A stretch of 64,000 bases of DNA. Origin: Ustulina deusta. Its lineage: Eukaryota > Ascomycota > Sordariomycetes > Xylariales > Xylariaceae. The stretch is from assembly GCA_023159155.1 (NCBI GenBank), contig JAJNNX010000003.1, positions 1,860,001-1,924,000 of the forward strand, read 5' to 3'. Shown here piece by piece: positions 37,457 to 52,070 of the stretch (position 1 is the stretch's first letter; each line of letters begins with the position of its first letter). Made by a program: the position numbers and the translations under genes. The notes beneath the pieces are model-generated. The model did not search any database, was not told where the DNA came from, and saw only the letters and a program-made list of their open reading frames with translations.

Positions 37457-40400
37457 GTATTAGCGATTATATCAAAATTTAGGTTATTTTTGTTTTTAGT
37501 TTTAGTAAGACAAAAATAATAGTTTTTGTTTATAATAATCTTTAATATACTAGAATTTGTTGATTGTTAAAGCATATTACTAATAAATATAAAAATAGGG
37601 GTATAAATAATTATTTTCTTTTTATTAATATTTATAACTAATTTTTTGTTTAAAGCTATTATAAATTTTAAAGCTTTAGTAATGTTTATAAAATTAGAGC
37701 TATAAAAGCTAAAAATTAATAAGAATATATTAATTTATTAATTATATTAAGTTTTAAAAAAAGTAGCTATTTTATTACATATTTTTATAATTAATTTATA
37801 TATAGTTTAATATAATTTAAAACCATTAGTAAATATTAAAACAAGCAAAAAGCAAACTTAATATTATAATTAAAATTAAGCAAATATATTAACTAAATAG
37901 TTTTTGCTAAACTTTTTGATTTTTAGAATACTAAAAATAAAAAAACTTTTATAAATAAGCATAAAAGATAATTTAATATAATTAAAAGTATGTTGAATTA
38001 ATTATTACTAAAGTAATAGTTGCAGGTTATTATTAAACATATAAATATTTTTAAAAGTATAGTTAAAACTAACGTAAATATATTTAATAACTATATTGTT
38101 TAAAATTTATTTTAGAAAGTTTAAATAAATAATAAGCTTACTAAATAAAATATTATGTGTAGTAATAAAGTTAGTTTGGACTTAAATATTATTTTTAGTA
38201 TTTAATTAAACTAGTTTATTAGTTTTTTAAATATAGCTAATAATTAATATAATATTATTTTTAATACTTTATATAATATTAATTTTAGTTAAAAAGATAT
38301 TTAGTGCTTAGTTAGACTTTTAGTAATTTTAATATATAGCTTAGATCTAGCTAATATAGTTATAGTTTAGATTAATTAAAACTTTATTAGTTTTATAGCA
38401 AAAATAACTTATATAAGCATATTTATACTTAATTATATTGCTAAGTAGTATAAGATTTATATTTAGAACTAAAGAATACTAAAATAAAATTATTAAAAGT
38501 TATTTTAATAAAAATAGCTTATTATATAGAATATTAAGCTTTAAAAGGGTTATTAATAAGATAAGCTATACTAAAATATATTAATTTAGCTAGCTAAAAA
38601 AATAATAAATAACTAAAAAAAAAAATAGGATTAAAAAAAATATGTTTTATTTTAGTATATTGTTTTTGCTAGCGATTGTAATAATATAGATATAAAATAA
38701 TAATAATTTATTTAGGTTTAGAATAAGCTTTTAAAATTATATTTTAAGCAAAAAGATTTGTTTTTTTATATAGCGTTTAAAAGTATTAATAATAGCTAGT
38801 AGATTAAAGATTTTTTTAAATATAAAGTATTGCTTATAAGAAACGTTTTATTAAATATAATAAAAATTAAGAGCTATTAAAAAATTGCTTATGTTATATT
38901 ATTAGTAAATATATTTAATAAGCTTACTTAAAGCTCAAAATTTGTTTCTAAGCAATTTAGAAATATTTTAAGTTATTTTTTTTTTAGCTATTATAGTAAA
39001 TATTATAAATATAACACAACTTTTTATAATACTTGGACTATTAAAATCTATTTTATTTTTAATGCTTTTAGTTTTATTAGATTAGTTATTAAAAATATTG
39101 CTTTAATTTTAGTATTAAACAAAGGCTTTAAGTTTAGTTATAGTTAATATATTTTTATTAATAATTTTAAAATTATTATTAGACTTAGTTAGTTTAATAA
39201 TAGATTTTTTATTTTTAATATTTTTAATAAATATTTTAGTTAATTTAGTATAATCAAAATTTTATAAATATGTTTGTTAGTTTAGTTTATGTTTATTTAA
39301 TATTTAGTAGTTCGAAAGTTTTATATTTATTATTATATAGGCTAAAAATTTGAAAGGATTATTATTATTATTATTATTGCTAGGTCTAAAGATTTAAATA
39401 TATTTTTTAGTTTTAAAAAAGCTTAAGTTATTTAAAAATAATATAATAGTTTGGGCTATAATATTATAAGCTTTAACTTGCTAAATAAATTAGGTTTTGA
39501 TTTTGTGTTTAATAAAGCAAAGCATTTTAATAATAATATATATAAAAAAATATATATATTAAAAAAAAAAAAAAAAAATAGTATTAATACTAAGAGATGC
39601 TTTATAAATTGAAGAACTATAATATTAATAGAAAAGATTGCCTAGTAGTACTATAATTTAAAAAAAAAAGAAGTGCTATAAAAAAAGAATTAATAAATGT
39701 TTTATAAGCAGGTATTTGTTTATAAAAGAACTAAATACTAGCTAGGTAGCAGGGCATTACTAAAGTAATACTACTATTATAATAATATTCTAGTAATAAA
39801 GCCTTTTTTATAATAAATTATTTTTATAATAAATTATAGATATTATAAAACTACCTACTTAGTAGACTTAATTAGTTATAACTTTAGATAAGTTAGGTTA
39901 CAAGTTAAGTTTTTACGGTTTAGATTTATTAAATAAATTATAAGTATAAGTTAGATCTTATGTTTAATTAAGCTATATATATATATATAAATCAAATGGA
40001 CTAAAATAATTAAATTAAATGAAAGGTTTAAAAAAAAGCAAAAGCTAATAGGGTATAAAATAATTAAAAAAAAAAAAAGCTACCTAATAATAACTACTAG
40101 CAACTAGTAATAATATTTAAATAAAAAAAAAGAAATATTTTATTGATTATAAATTAAACTATAAAAATATATATTAATATTTAGGTTAAAGCACTACTTT
40201 TTAAATAGATTTTTTATTATAAGCTTGCTATTTTGCTTTGTTATTATTTAGCTTTTTATGCTTTTAGTTACACTAGTGCTTAAAAACTTTATAAAAATAA
40301 GCTTTAGTTACGTTTATAAAAACAGCTTTTTTTAGTATAATAAAATAAAAATTATAAAAGTTTTAATGTTTTATAATTTATTAGTTATTTTTACTAACTT

Positions 40401-41352
40401 GTTTTTTTTTAAATATTTTAATAACATATAAGTTTAGTTTTTTACTTTATTTTTTTTAAAAATACATATTTAAACAGCAACTTTAAAAACTAGCCTTTAA
40501 AATATATTTATATTTCTAGTTAGTATATTTATTTACCTAAATATATAATATTATTACTTAAAAAATAACTAATATTTTATATAATATTACTTAAAGGTAA
40601 GCGATTTTAAAAAGTTAATATAACTATATATATATTTCTATACATAGAAAAAATTCTTAGGCAACCAAGCTTTGTATACAGCTTTTTAGAGCTGCTCTAA
40701 GCTTAGTTTAATACTTATATTTAGCAAAAAACTACTAGGTTTTTTGGCGTAAGCTTAAAATAACTTCCATATATTAATATTTTTATTAATATATATTTTT
40801 AACAATATAGGTATAAATACTAATAACTATCTAGGTATTATTATTTATTTTTATATTTAAAAAAATATATATTTTAAAATTTTTTTAATTATTAACTAAA
40901 CATTGCTAAGCAGCTTTATATTTAAAAAAGCTAGGCTTTATAAGATTATATATAAACTAAATAGTTTATTGCTTATTTTTTAGAATATATTAATAAAACA
41001 AAAAAATTTGCTATTAAAAAGCTTAGCTTAGCTTTTTTTATTTTTTATTTTATTATATAATTAATATAACAACTTAAGCTAAGCTAAAAATATTAATAAA
41101 CATTTTACGTTTTTAGCGATTTTCTTTTTAATATTGTTAGAAATAGTATAACGCTTTTAAGTTTAAATAATTATTTTAAATAACAAAAGTTTGGTTTTTA
41201 ACTATATAGCAATATATATTTTTTAGGTACTAAAGTATTATTAAAAAGCTATAAAGTATATATTACTTTTTTAGTTTTAGGCCTAATATTTAAAGAACTA
41301 ACCCTTTTGTTACCTTTCGTTAAGAAAAGAGAGTTTGCTATTATAAGCAGGC

Positions 41353-41590
<238 letters not shown>

Positions 41591-41749
41591 ATAATTAATT
41601 AATACTATTTATAGCTTATAAAATTAAAAAATTAAAAAATTTTTAATTAAAAAGTTTTTTGCTGTTTAGTAATTGAGTATTTATTTTAAACCTAGAAATA
41701 ACTATTACTAGCTATTAATAAACTTTATTTAATAGTTTTACTAGTAGGA

Positions 41750-42110
41750 GGTATTTTTAAATTTTTAAGAGCTACTTTTAAAACTAGAACTATTTTTAAA
41801 ACTAGAAGTGCTTATATTTAGAGCTGCTTTTTAGATTAAGCTATAAATTTACTGCTGTTAAATTAAAAACTATAAATTTATAGCTTATAATATTAAACTG
41901 CTTTTAATAAAAACGTTTTATAAAAAAAACTGCTTAATAATTAAAACAGGTAACTTATTAGTAACGTTTTATTTTTAAGCAGTAAAAATATAGCTAAAAA
42001 AAATGAGCCGCTTAATTATTAAATGTTTTAAATAGGAGCTGTTACAATTATAGGAGCCGTATTAATACTGTTTTTAATTTTGGAGCGGCAACTTTACCGC
42101 TAAGCTTACC
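41750..42110. repeat. Loose repeats with GAGCCGCT/AACTGCTT motif
   Basis: Words such as AGAGCTGCTTTT, AACTGCTTTTAATA, GAGCCGCTTAAT, AGGAGCTGTT and AGGAGCCGTA recur at irregular spacing. They match the tandem units at 28380-28600 and may be the opposite subterminal region of one element. Confidence 0.45.
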
Positions 42111-42950
42111 CCCCTAAAATCCGCTAAGTGAGCAATGGTCCCTAAGGACGTCTCGCGCCCGATACCTAAGGTACCTTTTAAGCGCCTTTGTGCAAATGTT
42201 AGTATTATTAATTGATTATAGAGAAAAATTTTTTTGAGCAGACCGGGGTCCGAATAGTGGAAGAAAACACAGTAAGCTAAACCTTTATAGCTTGACATAT
42301 AGCACAAGCAAATTGTTGCAAATATTTTATGATAGTTGCTAAGCTGTTATTGAGGCGAGTGCAGTGCAATAACTCTGTTATGCCTTTGTTTCAATAAATA
42401 GAATAAATAGAACAAAAGGCTTTCTTATTATCGGATTTAGCACTAGCGATCTCGCCACGTATTGCCCGCAGAAAGTCTGTTTTTATTATTATTGTTGTAG
42501 GTCTATTGGTGTGGTGTATTTATACCCTTTATATATATATCCCTTATACAATTAGGTGTAGAACTACTAAATCGTTCTATTAGCTAAGGGTATACCCCCT
42601 TTACCCCTATAGTGGCACTTCTCACTAGCCACTCTAAGGTTCTTATCACTACCTAGCCTACTACTAAATCTAATATACCCCTTTAAAAAAGGCCACTCTA
42701 GTAGCTTTTCCTAGCTATATAAACGTATTTAAAGGAAGTGTATAGGTATATATAGTGTAGTAATCTTAGTATATATATTAATAGGCTTATATTAGATAGA
42801 TATATATATATAGGGGTTTTATGTAATGATTTTTATATTTAGTATTAATACGTTTATATTAGTTAAAAGTAGTGTTTATAGGTTTGCTAATATAGCTATC
42901 CTTATTTTTAATCTATATTGCTACTTTTAGCGCGATTTTTTAATCGGTAG
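42110..42950. other. Less-mutated island within AT block
   Basis: GC-containing words are frequent here (for example GACGTCTCGCGCCCGATACC, GAGGCGAGTGCAGTGC and GATCTCGCCACGTATTGCCC), unlike the surroundings. No gene or complete element is recognised. The sequence may be a repeat that arrived later, or one below the size or copy threshold for RIP. Confidence 0.5.
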
Positions 42951-43030
42951 GTATAAAGCTTGAATATATAGCTGCGGTTAGCCTATTAGTTATATATAGT
43001 AGTAAATCTAAACGTTAGTACTTATTATAA

Positions 43031-43525
43031 TGGTACGAACTAATAGTATAAAGGACTTGTTAAAAAAACCGAGCGCAAAGCGTAAAAAAAGGGCTTCTAA
43101 TATATAACTAATAAAAAAAGTATTAAAAGCTTTAAGTTATATAATAAATTACTAGATTACTAGTAAGTAAATAAGCTTGGATTATTAGTAAAAATATAAG
43201 CTTAAATTATTCGTCAGCAAATAAACTAAAAAAAAAAAATTTAATTAGTAGAACTTAATATTAAATAATAATAAAAAATAGCTATAAAGTTATGAATATA
43301 TTTATTATATTTTATAATTAAATAGTTTTTTTATTATTATTTAATTTAAATATATAGTAAGTTTTTAAAACTAGTCATATAAAAGTTTATTTTTGAATAA
43401 ATATTACAAACATATAAAAAATAGATTTATTTATAATATTAATTTTTTATTAAATAAACTTATATTTATTATAATATTATAGTAAATTATTATATTAGTT
43501 TATTTAATATAGTAAAGTTATTATA
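43031..43525 (-). repeat. LTR, family C copy 2 (inverted)
   Basis: Read on the minus strand it matches the solo LTR at 36929-37456 from TATAATAAC (TGTAATAACC in copy 1) to GTTCGTACCA. Differences are mostly transitions. Its right flank carries no clear target duplication with the left, so it may be one end of a larger element rather than a solo LTR. Confidence 0.75.
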
Positions 43526-46500
43526 TTTTAAATAGTTATTGTTAAGTTAATATTTAACACAAACTTAATTAATTAGTAAAATAAAATAGTTTTTAAAAAA
43601 TTAATTTTAAAACAAGTATAATAATTGTTTAATTAACTATAAGTATATGTTATTTAATTTAAAAACAATAATAAATAATTTAAAAATTAAATAAATATAA
43701 CTAATAAGCTAAAAAAATATAACTAATAAGCTAAAAAAATATAAGTTTATATAATTAATAAAGCTTAATAAAGATTTAAAACAACTTAAAACAATTTATA
43801 ATATAGGTTAAAGTATATATTTAATATTATAATAAAAATTTTATGAACAAAAAAAAAAACTTTTATATATAGCAAAATATTTTATTAGAAATGCTTTAAA
43901 AGAGTTTAAATTTAGAATAAAAAATTATATAAAGCAAAAAAAGTTAAATTATAATAATAATATAAAAATAGCGTTTAAAAATATTCTAAGTTTTGAAATA
44001 GAATTAATAAATATATATAAAAATATAAAACAAGCTAAAGAAATAATAATAATAATATTATAAATTAGTATAATATAATTAAAAAAGCAATAAAAAACAA
44101 TAAAATTTATTTTATAATATAACAAATATATTTTAAATAAAATATATAAATAATATTTTTATATTTAATAATTAATAAGTTTTATAAAACAATAATAATA
44201 ATTATTATAAATAAACAAATATTTAATATATTTAAATCTACTAAAGATATATATAAACTATTTATATATAAAAAAGTTTTAATAAGCTATATAATAAGAA
44301 TATATATAATATAACAATAAAATGATAAAATTATTAAAAAATTCTATTATAAAAATACTTGTAAATAGTTAAATTAAGTGTTATAATATATACTAATATA
44401 AAAATAATAAAATTTGTTTATTTTATTTTATTAGCAAAAAATTAAAAAAAAGAAAATAATATAAATGTTTATATAGCATAAAAAATAAGTATAATATATA
44501 TCTAGTTTATAATAATTATAAAAGTAATAAATGCTTAAATAAAATATATATATTATTTAGATTATTTAAATATAGTATAATTATAAAAAATAAAAACGAA
44601 AAAATATATTTATTATAAAAACAAATATAAATATAATATTTATAACTAAAAAAATAGAACTAGTATAAAATTAATATTACTAAATAATAGCTTAATAAAA
44701 ATCTTAAATATAAAAAATTAACTAAAAAATAAAAAATATTTAAAATAAATTAAAAACTATATTTATAAAAAATATAATTACTAATTAATAAATAAATAGT
44801 TAAATAATATAATATTTAAATTAATTTAAAAAAGTATTACTAAACTGAAAACAAAAAAAAATGAATAAAAAAAAAAACTTTATAATGTAAATTATTTTAT
44901 ATTAAAAATAAAGCTAGATTATTAAATATAAAAAATCTTAAATAAACTATAAAGATTAAATAATATAATCCTAATAAAACCTAGAACTAATATATTAAAA
45001 GATTTAAAAATAATCATAAAACTTATATAAAAAAGTTATTATTATAATAGTATTATAAAAAAGCAAAAAAAACTTTTAGTATTAAAAATAAATAAAAAAT
45101 ATAATATAGTTTTATAAATATATTATATAATTTATTAATGTTATATTTATATAATAAATGAAATTAAAAATATATAGTTTTTAAAATAAATTAAACAAAA
45201 AGTATTAAATAAACTATATTTAAAAAAAAATTAAACGTTTTAATAAATAAAATAAAATTAAAACATTAATAATAAATAATTTAGGAATAAAATTACTAGA
45301 TTTAAATAAAACATTTAAAATTAAAATTAATATATAAAATAATATAATAAGCAGTTAATTAAATTAACGTAATAGAAATCAAAAACTATATTTAATAATA
45401 TTTTTTTTTTAATTTTTTTAAAACTTATAATAAACTATTTTTTATTAAATAAAAGGTTTATAGTTATAATATAAATATTTAAAAAATAAAAATATTACTC
45501 ATATAAACTAAAATAATTAATAAAAATATATTTAGGTTATAAAAATATTAAATAAGCAATAAATAAAATAAATAAAATTTTTATTTTAGTTTAATTTTAA
45601 AAGTTTTTATATTAAAAAAAATATAAAAACAAATATACTAAATTAATAAAGCAATTATAAATAAAACATTAATATTTATGGGAATAAAAATAAACTATAA
45701 TAAATAAATATAAAAATTAATTTAAAAATATAAAAAAAATATAAAAAGTTTAAAAATAATATAAATAGTAAATTTATAAAAATAAAGCTATATATATTAT
45801 AATTAATATTATATATTATTAAAACTTTTAAAAAATTAATTTAAAAAATTTATAAAAATAAATAGTATAATTATTAACAAGAATTTAAAATAAGAATTAA
45901 AATTTAATAACTATATAATTTTTTTAAGATTAAAAAAAAAATTAAAAGATTATATAAAAATATAATAAATATAAAAAAATGAAAATATTAAAATATAAAT
46001 TATATAAATTAATATAAATAATTAAACTATTAAATAAAGTTTGAAAAATTATTATATTTAATTTTATTATAAAATTATTTAAAGTAAAAAAACTAATAAT
46101 AAAAATAAAATATAATTTTATTTTAATTGTTATAAATAAGCTTATAAAATATAAAAAAGCAAATTTTTTAAAAAATTTAATATATATAATTATAAAATAT
46201 ATTCTTATTAAATATAAATTTTTAAAAAGAATTATTATAAATTAAAAAAATATAATAGCTTTTAAGTTTTAGTAGTTTTTAATAAAAGTTTTAAAAATTA
46301 AACATAAAATCTTAATAGTTTATTATTTATAAATAAATAAATAAAAAAAAAAACTAAATTAAATATTTAAATAATAAAATAACTAAATTAAATTATTATT
46401 ATTAATAAAATATATTTATAATAGTTTAAATAATAAATTTATAAAAATATTACTATTTAAAAAAAACTATAATTTAAAAAATTATTGTATTAAAAATAGA

Positions 46501-46642
46501 TATATAAGCTAAAAAATTTATAAGCCCATAATAAAAGTTATAAAATAAGTTATTATTTATTTAAAACAAAATAAAATATTACTATAATAAAAATAGATTA
46601 TTAGAGCTAATTTAAAAAAAAAATAAAGTTTATATATTAAAA

Positions 46643-47000
46643 TGGAGCAGGGCTCCTGATCGGCGTATCGTACACTCAAACCAACCAAACCTACCTGATT
46701 ATTCCGTATCGGATTACATTTTCTGGCTTGCGGATCTTCGTACGTATTAGGTTAAGATCTAATTTATAATTATAAATAAAAACGTAATAATTAATTAATA
46801 AAAACAAATTCTTAACTCCTATTTAATATTTTGTAATAATTATCTATTGTTTGCTATATAAAAAAGAAATCTTTTATAGCTTTAAATAAAAACGTATATT
46901 TTTTATACTTTTTGTTCTGTAATCTCTAAGGTTTCTAAGAATATGTTCTATTTTATAACTAAAGATTTATTTTTTATATATACGCACTAGCTTTACTATA
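46643..47000 (+). repeat. Left LTR of element A
   Basis: This copy keeps GC better in its first 100 bp (GCTCCTGATCGGCGTATCG) and is AT-converted in its last 200 bp. Confidence 0.85.
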
Positions 47001-50000
47001 AACTTCCTAAATTATTAGGTTTTTATTTTTAGACTATAATAATTAACTTAAACTATAACTAATTAATTATTTATTTTTTTTAAATTTTTGTTGCTAGACT
47101 TTTTTAGTTTTTATATATATTTTTAATAATTTAATTTTTTGTTCTTTTTATATACTTAGCGCTTTTTAAATAGCTTTTTAATTTTTAGGTTTTTTAGTAT
47201 TTGCTTGATGAACTATATATATTTGCAAATTATATTTTTTCTAGAACTTTTATCCGGTAAAGAAGTTTAGTATAAGACAACTTTTTATATTGCTATATAT
47301 ATTATTTTCTTAAAACATAAAAAAAATCTATTAGCAAGCATGTTTTTTATAAATTATAGCTTAAGCTTTTTTATTACTAAAAAGGGTTAGTATTATTTAT
47401 TAAAATTAAATACATTGGAATATTTGCGTTTTTAACTAGGGTTTTTAAACTTAAGCATAATTATTAGAATATTTTTTAATTAGTTTTATATTAACTTTTT
47501 AAGCAATTTAGTAATTATTGTTTTTTTATAAATAGATTAGGGGGTAGAAATATTTATTATAAAAAAATCTAATTCGATTTAAAAAAAAGATCTATAAAAT
47601 ATATTTTATATATTTATATTATTATTTATTAATTAATTAGCTTTATAAAATAAAGTAATTATTAATTGTTTTTTTATTTTAAGTAGTATTAACTAAAGAA
47701 AAAGCTTTATTTTAGTAACTATAATCCTAATATATAATTTTATTTTTTTAATAATATTTAGGCGATTTTTTATAATTTTAATACTTATTATTAGATTATT
47801 AAGTATTAACTTTTAATTACTAAGTTATAAATCTTTAAAAGAAATACTTAAATATTTAAAAAGTAATATTATATAGATAATATATACTAAACTATAGTTT
47901 TATTAATTATTTTAGGTATATATAAAAAAACTATAAATATAAAATAAAAAAAATATATTAAAAAGCAGCTTTAAAGTTTATTAACTAATAATATTTTTAA
48001 AAGTTTATATTTAGCAATTATAAATAAATTATTAATATTTTTTGTTTTGCTTAAGAACTAAATTAATAAAATAAGTAATTTATTTTTATTTATTAATAAT
48101 TATAATAAAAAAATAATTTAATTAATTATTATTTGTTTTAAAAAGTTTAAGCTTATTAAATATTATTTATTTAACTTTAGGAATTAATATAATTATAATT
48201 ACTTTTTTATTAAGTTTTGCAAATTAGGCAACAGAATAATTAAGTAGTCCGAATAATTATTTTTAAGCTATTTTTATATTTAGCCTATAAAGCTAAATAG
48301 TAAGTTATGCTTTAATATTTATAGTATTAGCTTAAGTATATTGTTTTTGTTTAATTATTATATTAATAATCTAGGTACTAAAGCTATTAGTTATTTAAAT
48401 ATTTTTAGAAATAAAGAAAGGGATTAGTTATTTTTTAAAAGATTTATTATTTATATATTAGTAATTATTATAAAGAGGCATATTAATAAAAATTCTAATT
48501 TTATTAGCTACTAAGTACTATAATAGTAAAAAAATATTTTTATATTTTAAGTTGTACTAACTATATATTTTTATAATTAAATCTTATAAGTACTTATAAT
48601 GCTTTAAGTAAAGTTTTATAAGTTAAAAATTAGTAAATAAAGTAATTAGCTAGAAAATTAACTAATTTTGTTAAAGAATTAGCTAGGCTAGCTAAATAGA
48701 TTAAGTTTATAATTAGAAATCTAAAACTAGCTTTTTTATATAAACTATAATATAATTTTTATAATATTTTAATAAATTGTTTTATATATTTTTATTTAAA
48801 TTATAGGGTTTTTTGTTTATAATATTTATTATTTTTTTTTAAAGCTTTAGTTTATAAAAAGCTAGAAATATATAGGTTCTATAGAAATAACTATAGCGCT
48901 AGCTCTTATTTTGTTAGATGCTAGGGATTAATATTGCAAGCTTAGGTCCAAGCAGGTAACCATTAAATAATAATTCTTAAACATAATTAAAAACAACAAA
49001 AACTTTTCGGTAGGCATTAATTATTATACTATTATTAATAGAATTTATAATATATAATATTTTTTATTTAATATTATAAATTATAACAAACCAATAATTA
49101 AAAGTATGCCTAGCTTTAGTTGCTCTAATCGCTCTAAATACTACAAAACTAGTAGATCTATCCTATTTTTTAAAAAATTAGGAAATAAAGTAGTTTTTAT
49201 TAAAACTTTTATTTTAAGCTTAAAAGAATATTTATATAAAAATACTTCCAAATATTACTTATAGTTCGAAATAACCAATTGTTGCAATAATTAGTGCATT
49301 AACGTTTAATATGTTTAGCTATTAATACGGTTATATTTTTTAAAATATATTAATTAGTTTAGGTCTAAGCGAGTTATAAAAAGCTTAAGGTATAATGCTT
49401 AAAGAAGTTTTGCGGTTATATAAAGTATTTTTATATTTTTAGTAAGAGTAAGGTAGTAGTTTTTTACTATAATAACTTATATATAGCAGTTCATTTAGTA
49501 ATATATATTATATTAGCTTAGATAGTATAATAATAATAATACTATTAAAAAAAGCATATATATTTCTTAGATCTTTTTAGTAATATTTTAGGTAGGTTGG
49601 TTGAAATATTTTAGGTATAGTAATTCGAAGTAATAATACTAAGATAGGCTAATTATATAATAGCTTTAATATTAAGGTAAAGTATTAGTTCTGTTTATTA
49701 ATAATTAAAAATATAAATAAAGTATAATAAGTATATAGTCTATATATTAATAAGTAAAATCTAAGGACTAGTAGTATAAGGTATGTTGGCTAGAGGGTAA
49801 GTAGTTAAGGACTAAATATAAGGTTTGCTAAGTTGGTATAAGTCTGGTTAATTTGTGTTACTTTTTTATAAGAACTTTGTTAGTTTTTTTTTAATATAAG
49901 TTATTATTAAAGGAAAGTACTAATTAAGGCTTTTTTATTTATATTATTTTATAAAAAATAATATTTATTAGTTTTATATAAGTTAATTATTTTTTTTTAA

Positions 50001-51884
50001 CTTACTTATTTATTTTTTTATATAGACTATATTTATATTTATACTTTTTTATACTTCTAATTTTATTTATTTGATCTATAATAATTGGTCCGTATATAAT
50101 ATATTATAATATATATCTTTATTTTTTGTTATTTTTTATAATATCTAATAATTAGTTATTTTAAGGCAAAAAGCATATATTAGCTTTTTTTAGTTATTTT
50201 TGTTTGTTATATAATTACTATTTTTATATTAGTTACGCTAAGTACTACATAAATATATTTATATTTAGTTAAATTGCTAACAAGCAGTTAGAGCTTTAAG
50301 CTTTAATTGTTTTATAAGTTAATCTAAAAGTTCGAACAATCTAAAAAAAAGCAAGTATTACTAATTAGAGTACGTTTAAAGCTTTTATATTAATTAATTT
50401 ACTACTATATATATTAAATCTTATATATTATTTTTAGCTGTACTATTTTACTACTAATAAGCCTAACGCTTAATTAAATTTTTTTTTTAATTATAAAGAT
50501 TTTTTATTTTAAGCTAGCTTATATAATTTTGATTTTTTATTATAATTAATTAAAAAAAAACTAAGTTATAAAAAAAGCTTTAGTAGTTAGATACTAATCG
50601 AAATAGCGCATATTAGAACTAATAAATATTTTAATTAAACTAATTAATATATAAGTTATATTTTTAAAATAATTGCTATATTATTTTTATTATTATTTAG
50701 TGCTAGATTGTAACGTATTATATATTTCTAGTTAAAATCTAGTATAGCTTTAATAATTTTAATTATATTTTTTTTAAGTATGTATTTTTTTAGAGCTATA
50801 GTTTTAAAACATATAATATTACTAAAAGATTTTAGTAAACTAATAAAGCTATGCGCTATTTAAAAAAAAGCTTTTAAACATAATTAAAATAAATATTATA
50901 GCTTTTTTAATTAGTATAAATAAATAAGCTTTATATTTTTTTTTTAACTTTTATATATAGCTAGTAAAAATATTTAATAATAATTATTAAATTTATTATT
51001 ATTTTATTATTAAAGCTTTAAATAGCTATATTACTAGTTAATATATATACTAGAATATTTATTTTTTATTTTTTATAATATTTAATAATAAAGCTACGTT
51101 TAAAACAATTATAATATTTGCTAGCAAGTTTATACCTTTTTATATTAAGCTATATTATAATAGTTTATTTAGCAAATATTTTTTTATAATGCTTAATTAT
51201 TTAATACAAGTAATAATATTTGCTATTTAGTTAACTAGAATTTTTAATCTTATTTTTTGCTAATTATATATTTATTAATTCTAAGAGTTTAAAAGTAATA
51301 GTTGTTTTAAAATATGGCTATTTTTTAGATATAAGTTAACAAATCTTTTATAGTCTAGTACTTGTAGCAATTATATTTATTTAGTTAGTTAGCCGGATTG
51401 TAAGTATTATATAGGCAATACTAAGTATATTTATTTATATATAGCAGCAACCCAAAAACATAAAAATTATTATATGTTATTTTATATATTTTTTAATTGA
51501 TCTGCTTATAAAGCAGTAGTAAAGTTGCTATTTTGGAGCAAGTTTTTAAAAATAAAAAAGTAGTACAAAAATAATAATAAAAAACAAAAATATAAGTAGC
51601 AAATATTATTTTATAGTAGATCTAAGCTAATTAAAATAATATTATTATAATATATAGTATTAGATCTATAGATTTTAGTTATGTTTGTTTTTTAGTTTTT
51701 AAATTTAAAAAAATATTATTTATTAATTAATAAACTTTTTTTTAATTATAAATTATTAAAGCTTAAATATTTAGTTTTTAAGCTTATTTTAATTAGGATT
51801 TTAATTTAATATAATAAAGTTTTATTAATAATAATTTTTTAATTTTTTTTAATTGTTTTGTTTATATTTTAATATTTTTAGCTT

Positions 51885-52070
51885 GTTTAAGCTATATTAT
51901 AGTTTATTTAAGCTATATCCTAGCTATATCTAGCTATATTTTAAGTTATATTTAAGTATATTTAAGCTTATTTTAGTTATGTTTTAGCTATATTTAGTTA
52001 TATTTTAAGCTTTATTTAATTTTTGTTTAGTTATATTATAGCTTTAATTAAAACTGTTCTAGCTATATCT
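51885..52070. repeat. AGCTATAT/TTTAAGC minisatellite-like array
   Basis: About a dozen imperfect units built on TTTAAGCTATAT or TAGCTATATTT follow each other with variable spacing. Several units carry TAGTTATAT, as expected from C-to-T decay. No role is assigned. Confidence 0.55.

Noticed and set aside
42074..42307. 77-codon minus-strand frame in the GC island
   Set aside because: Covers the edge of a repeat; mixed composition, no motif and no matching splice structure.
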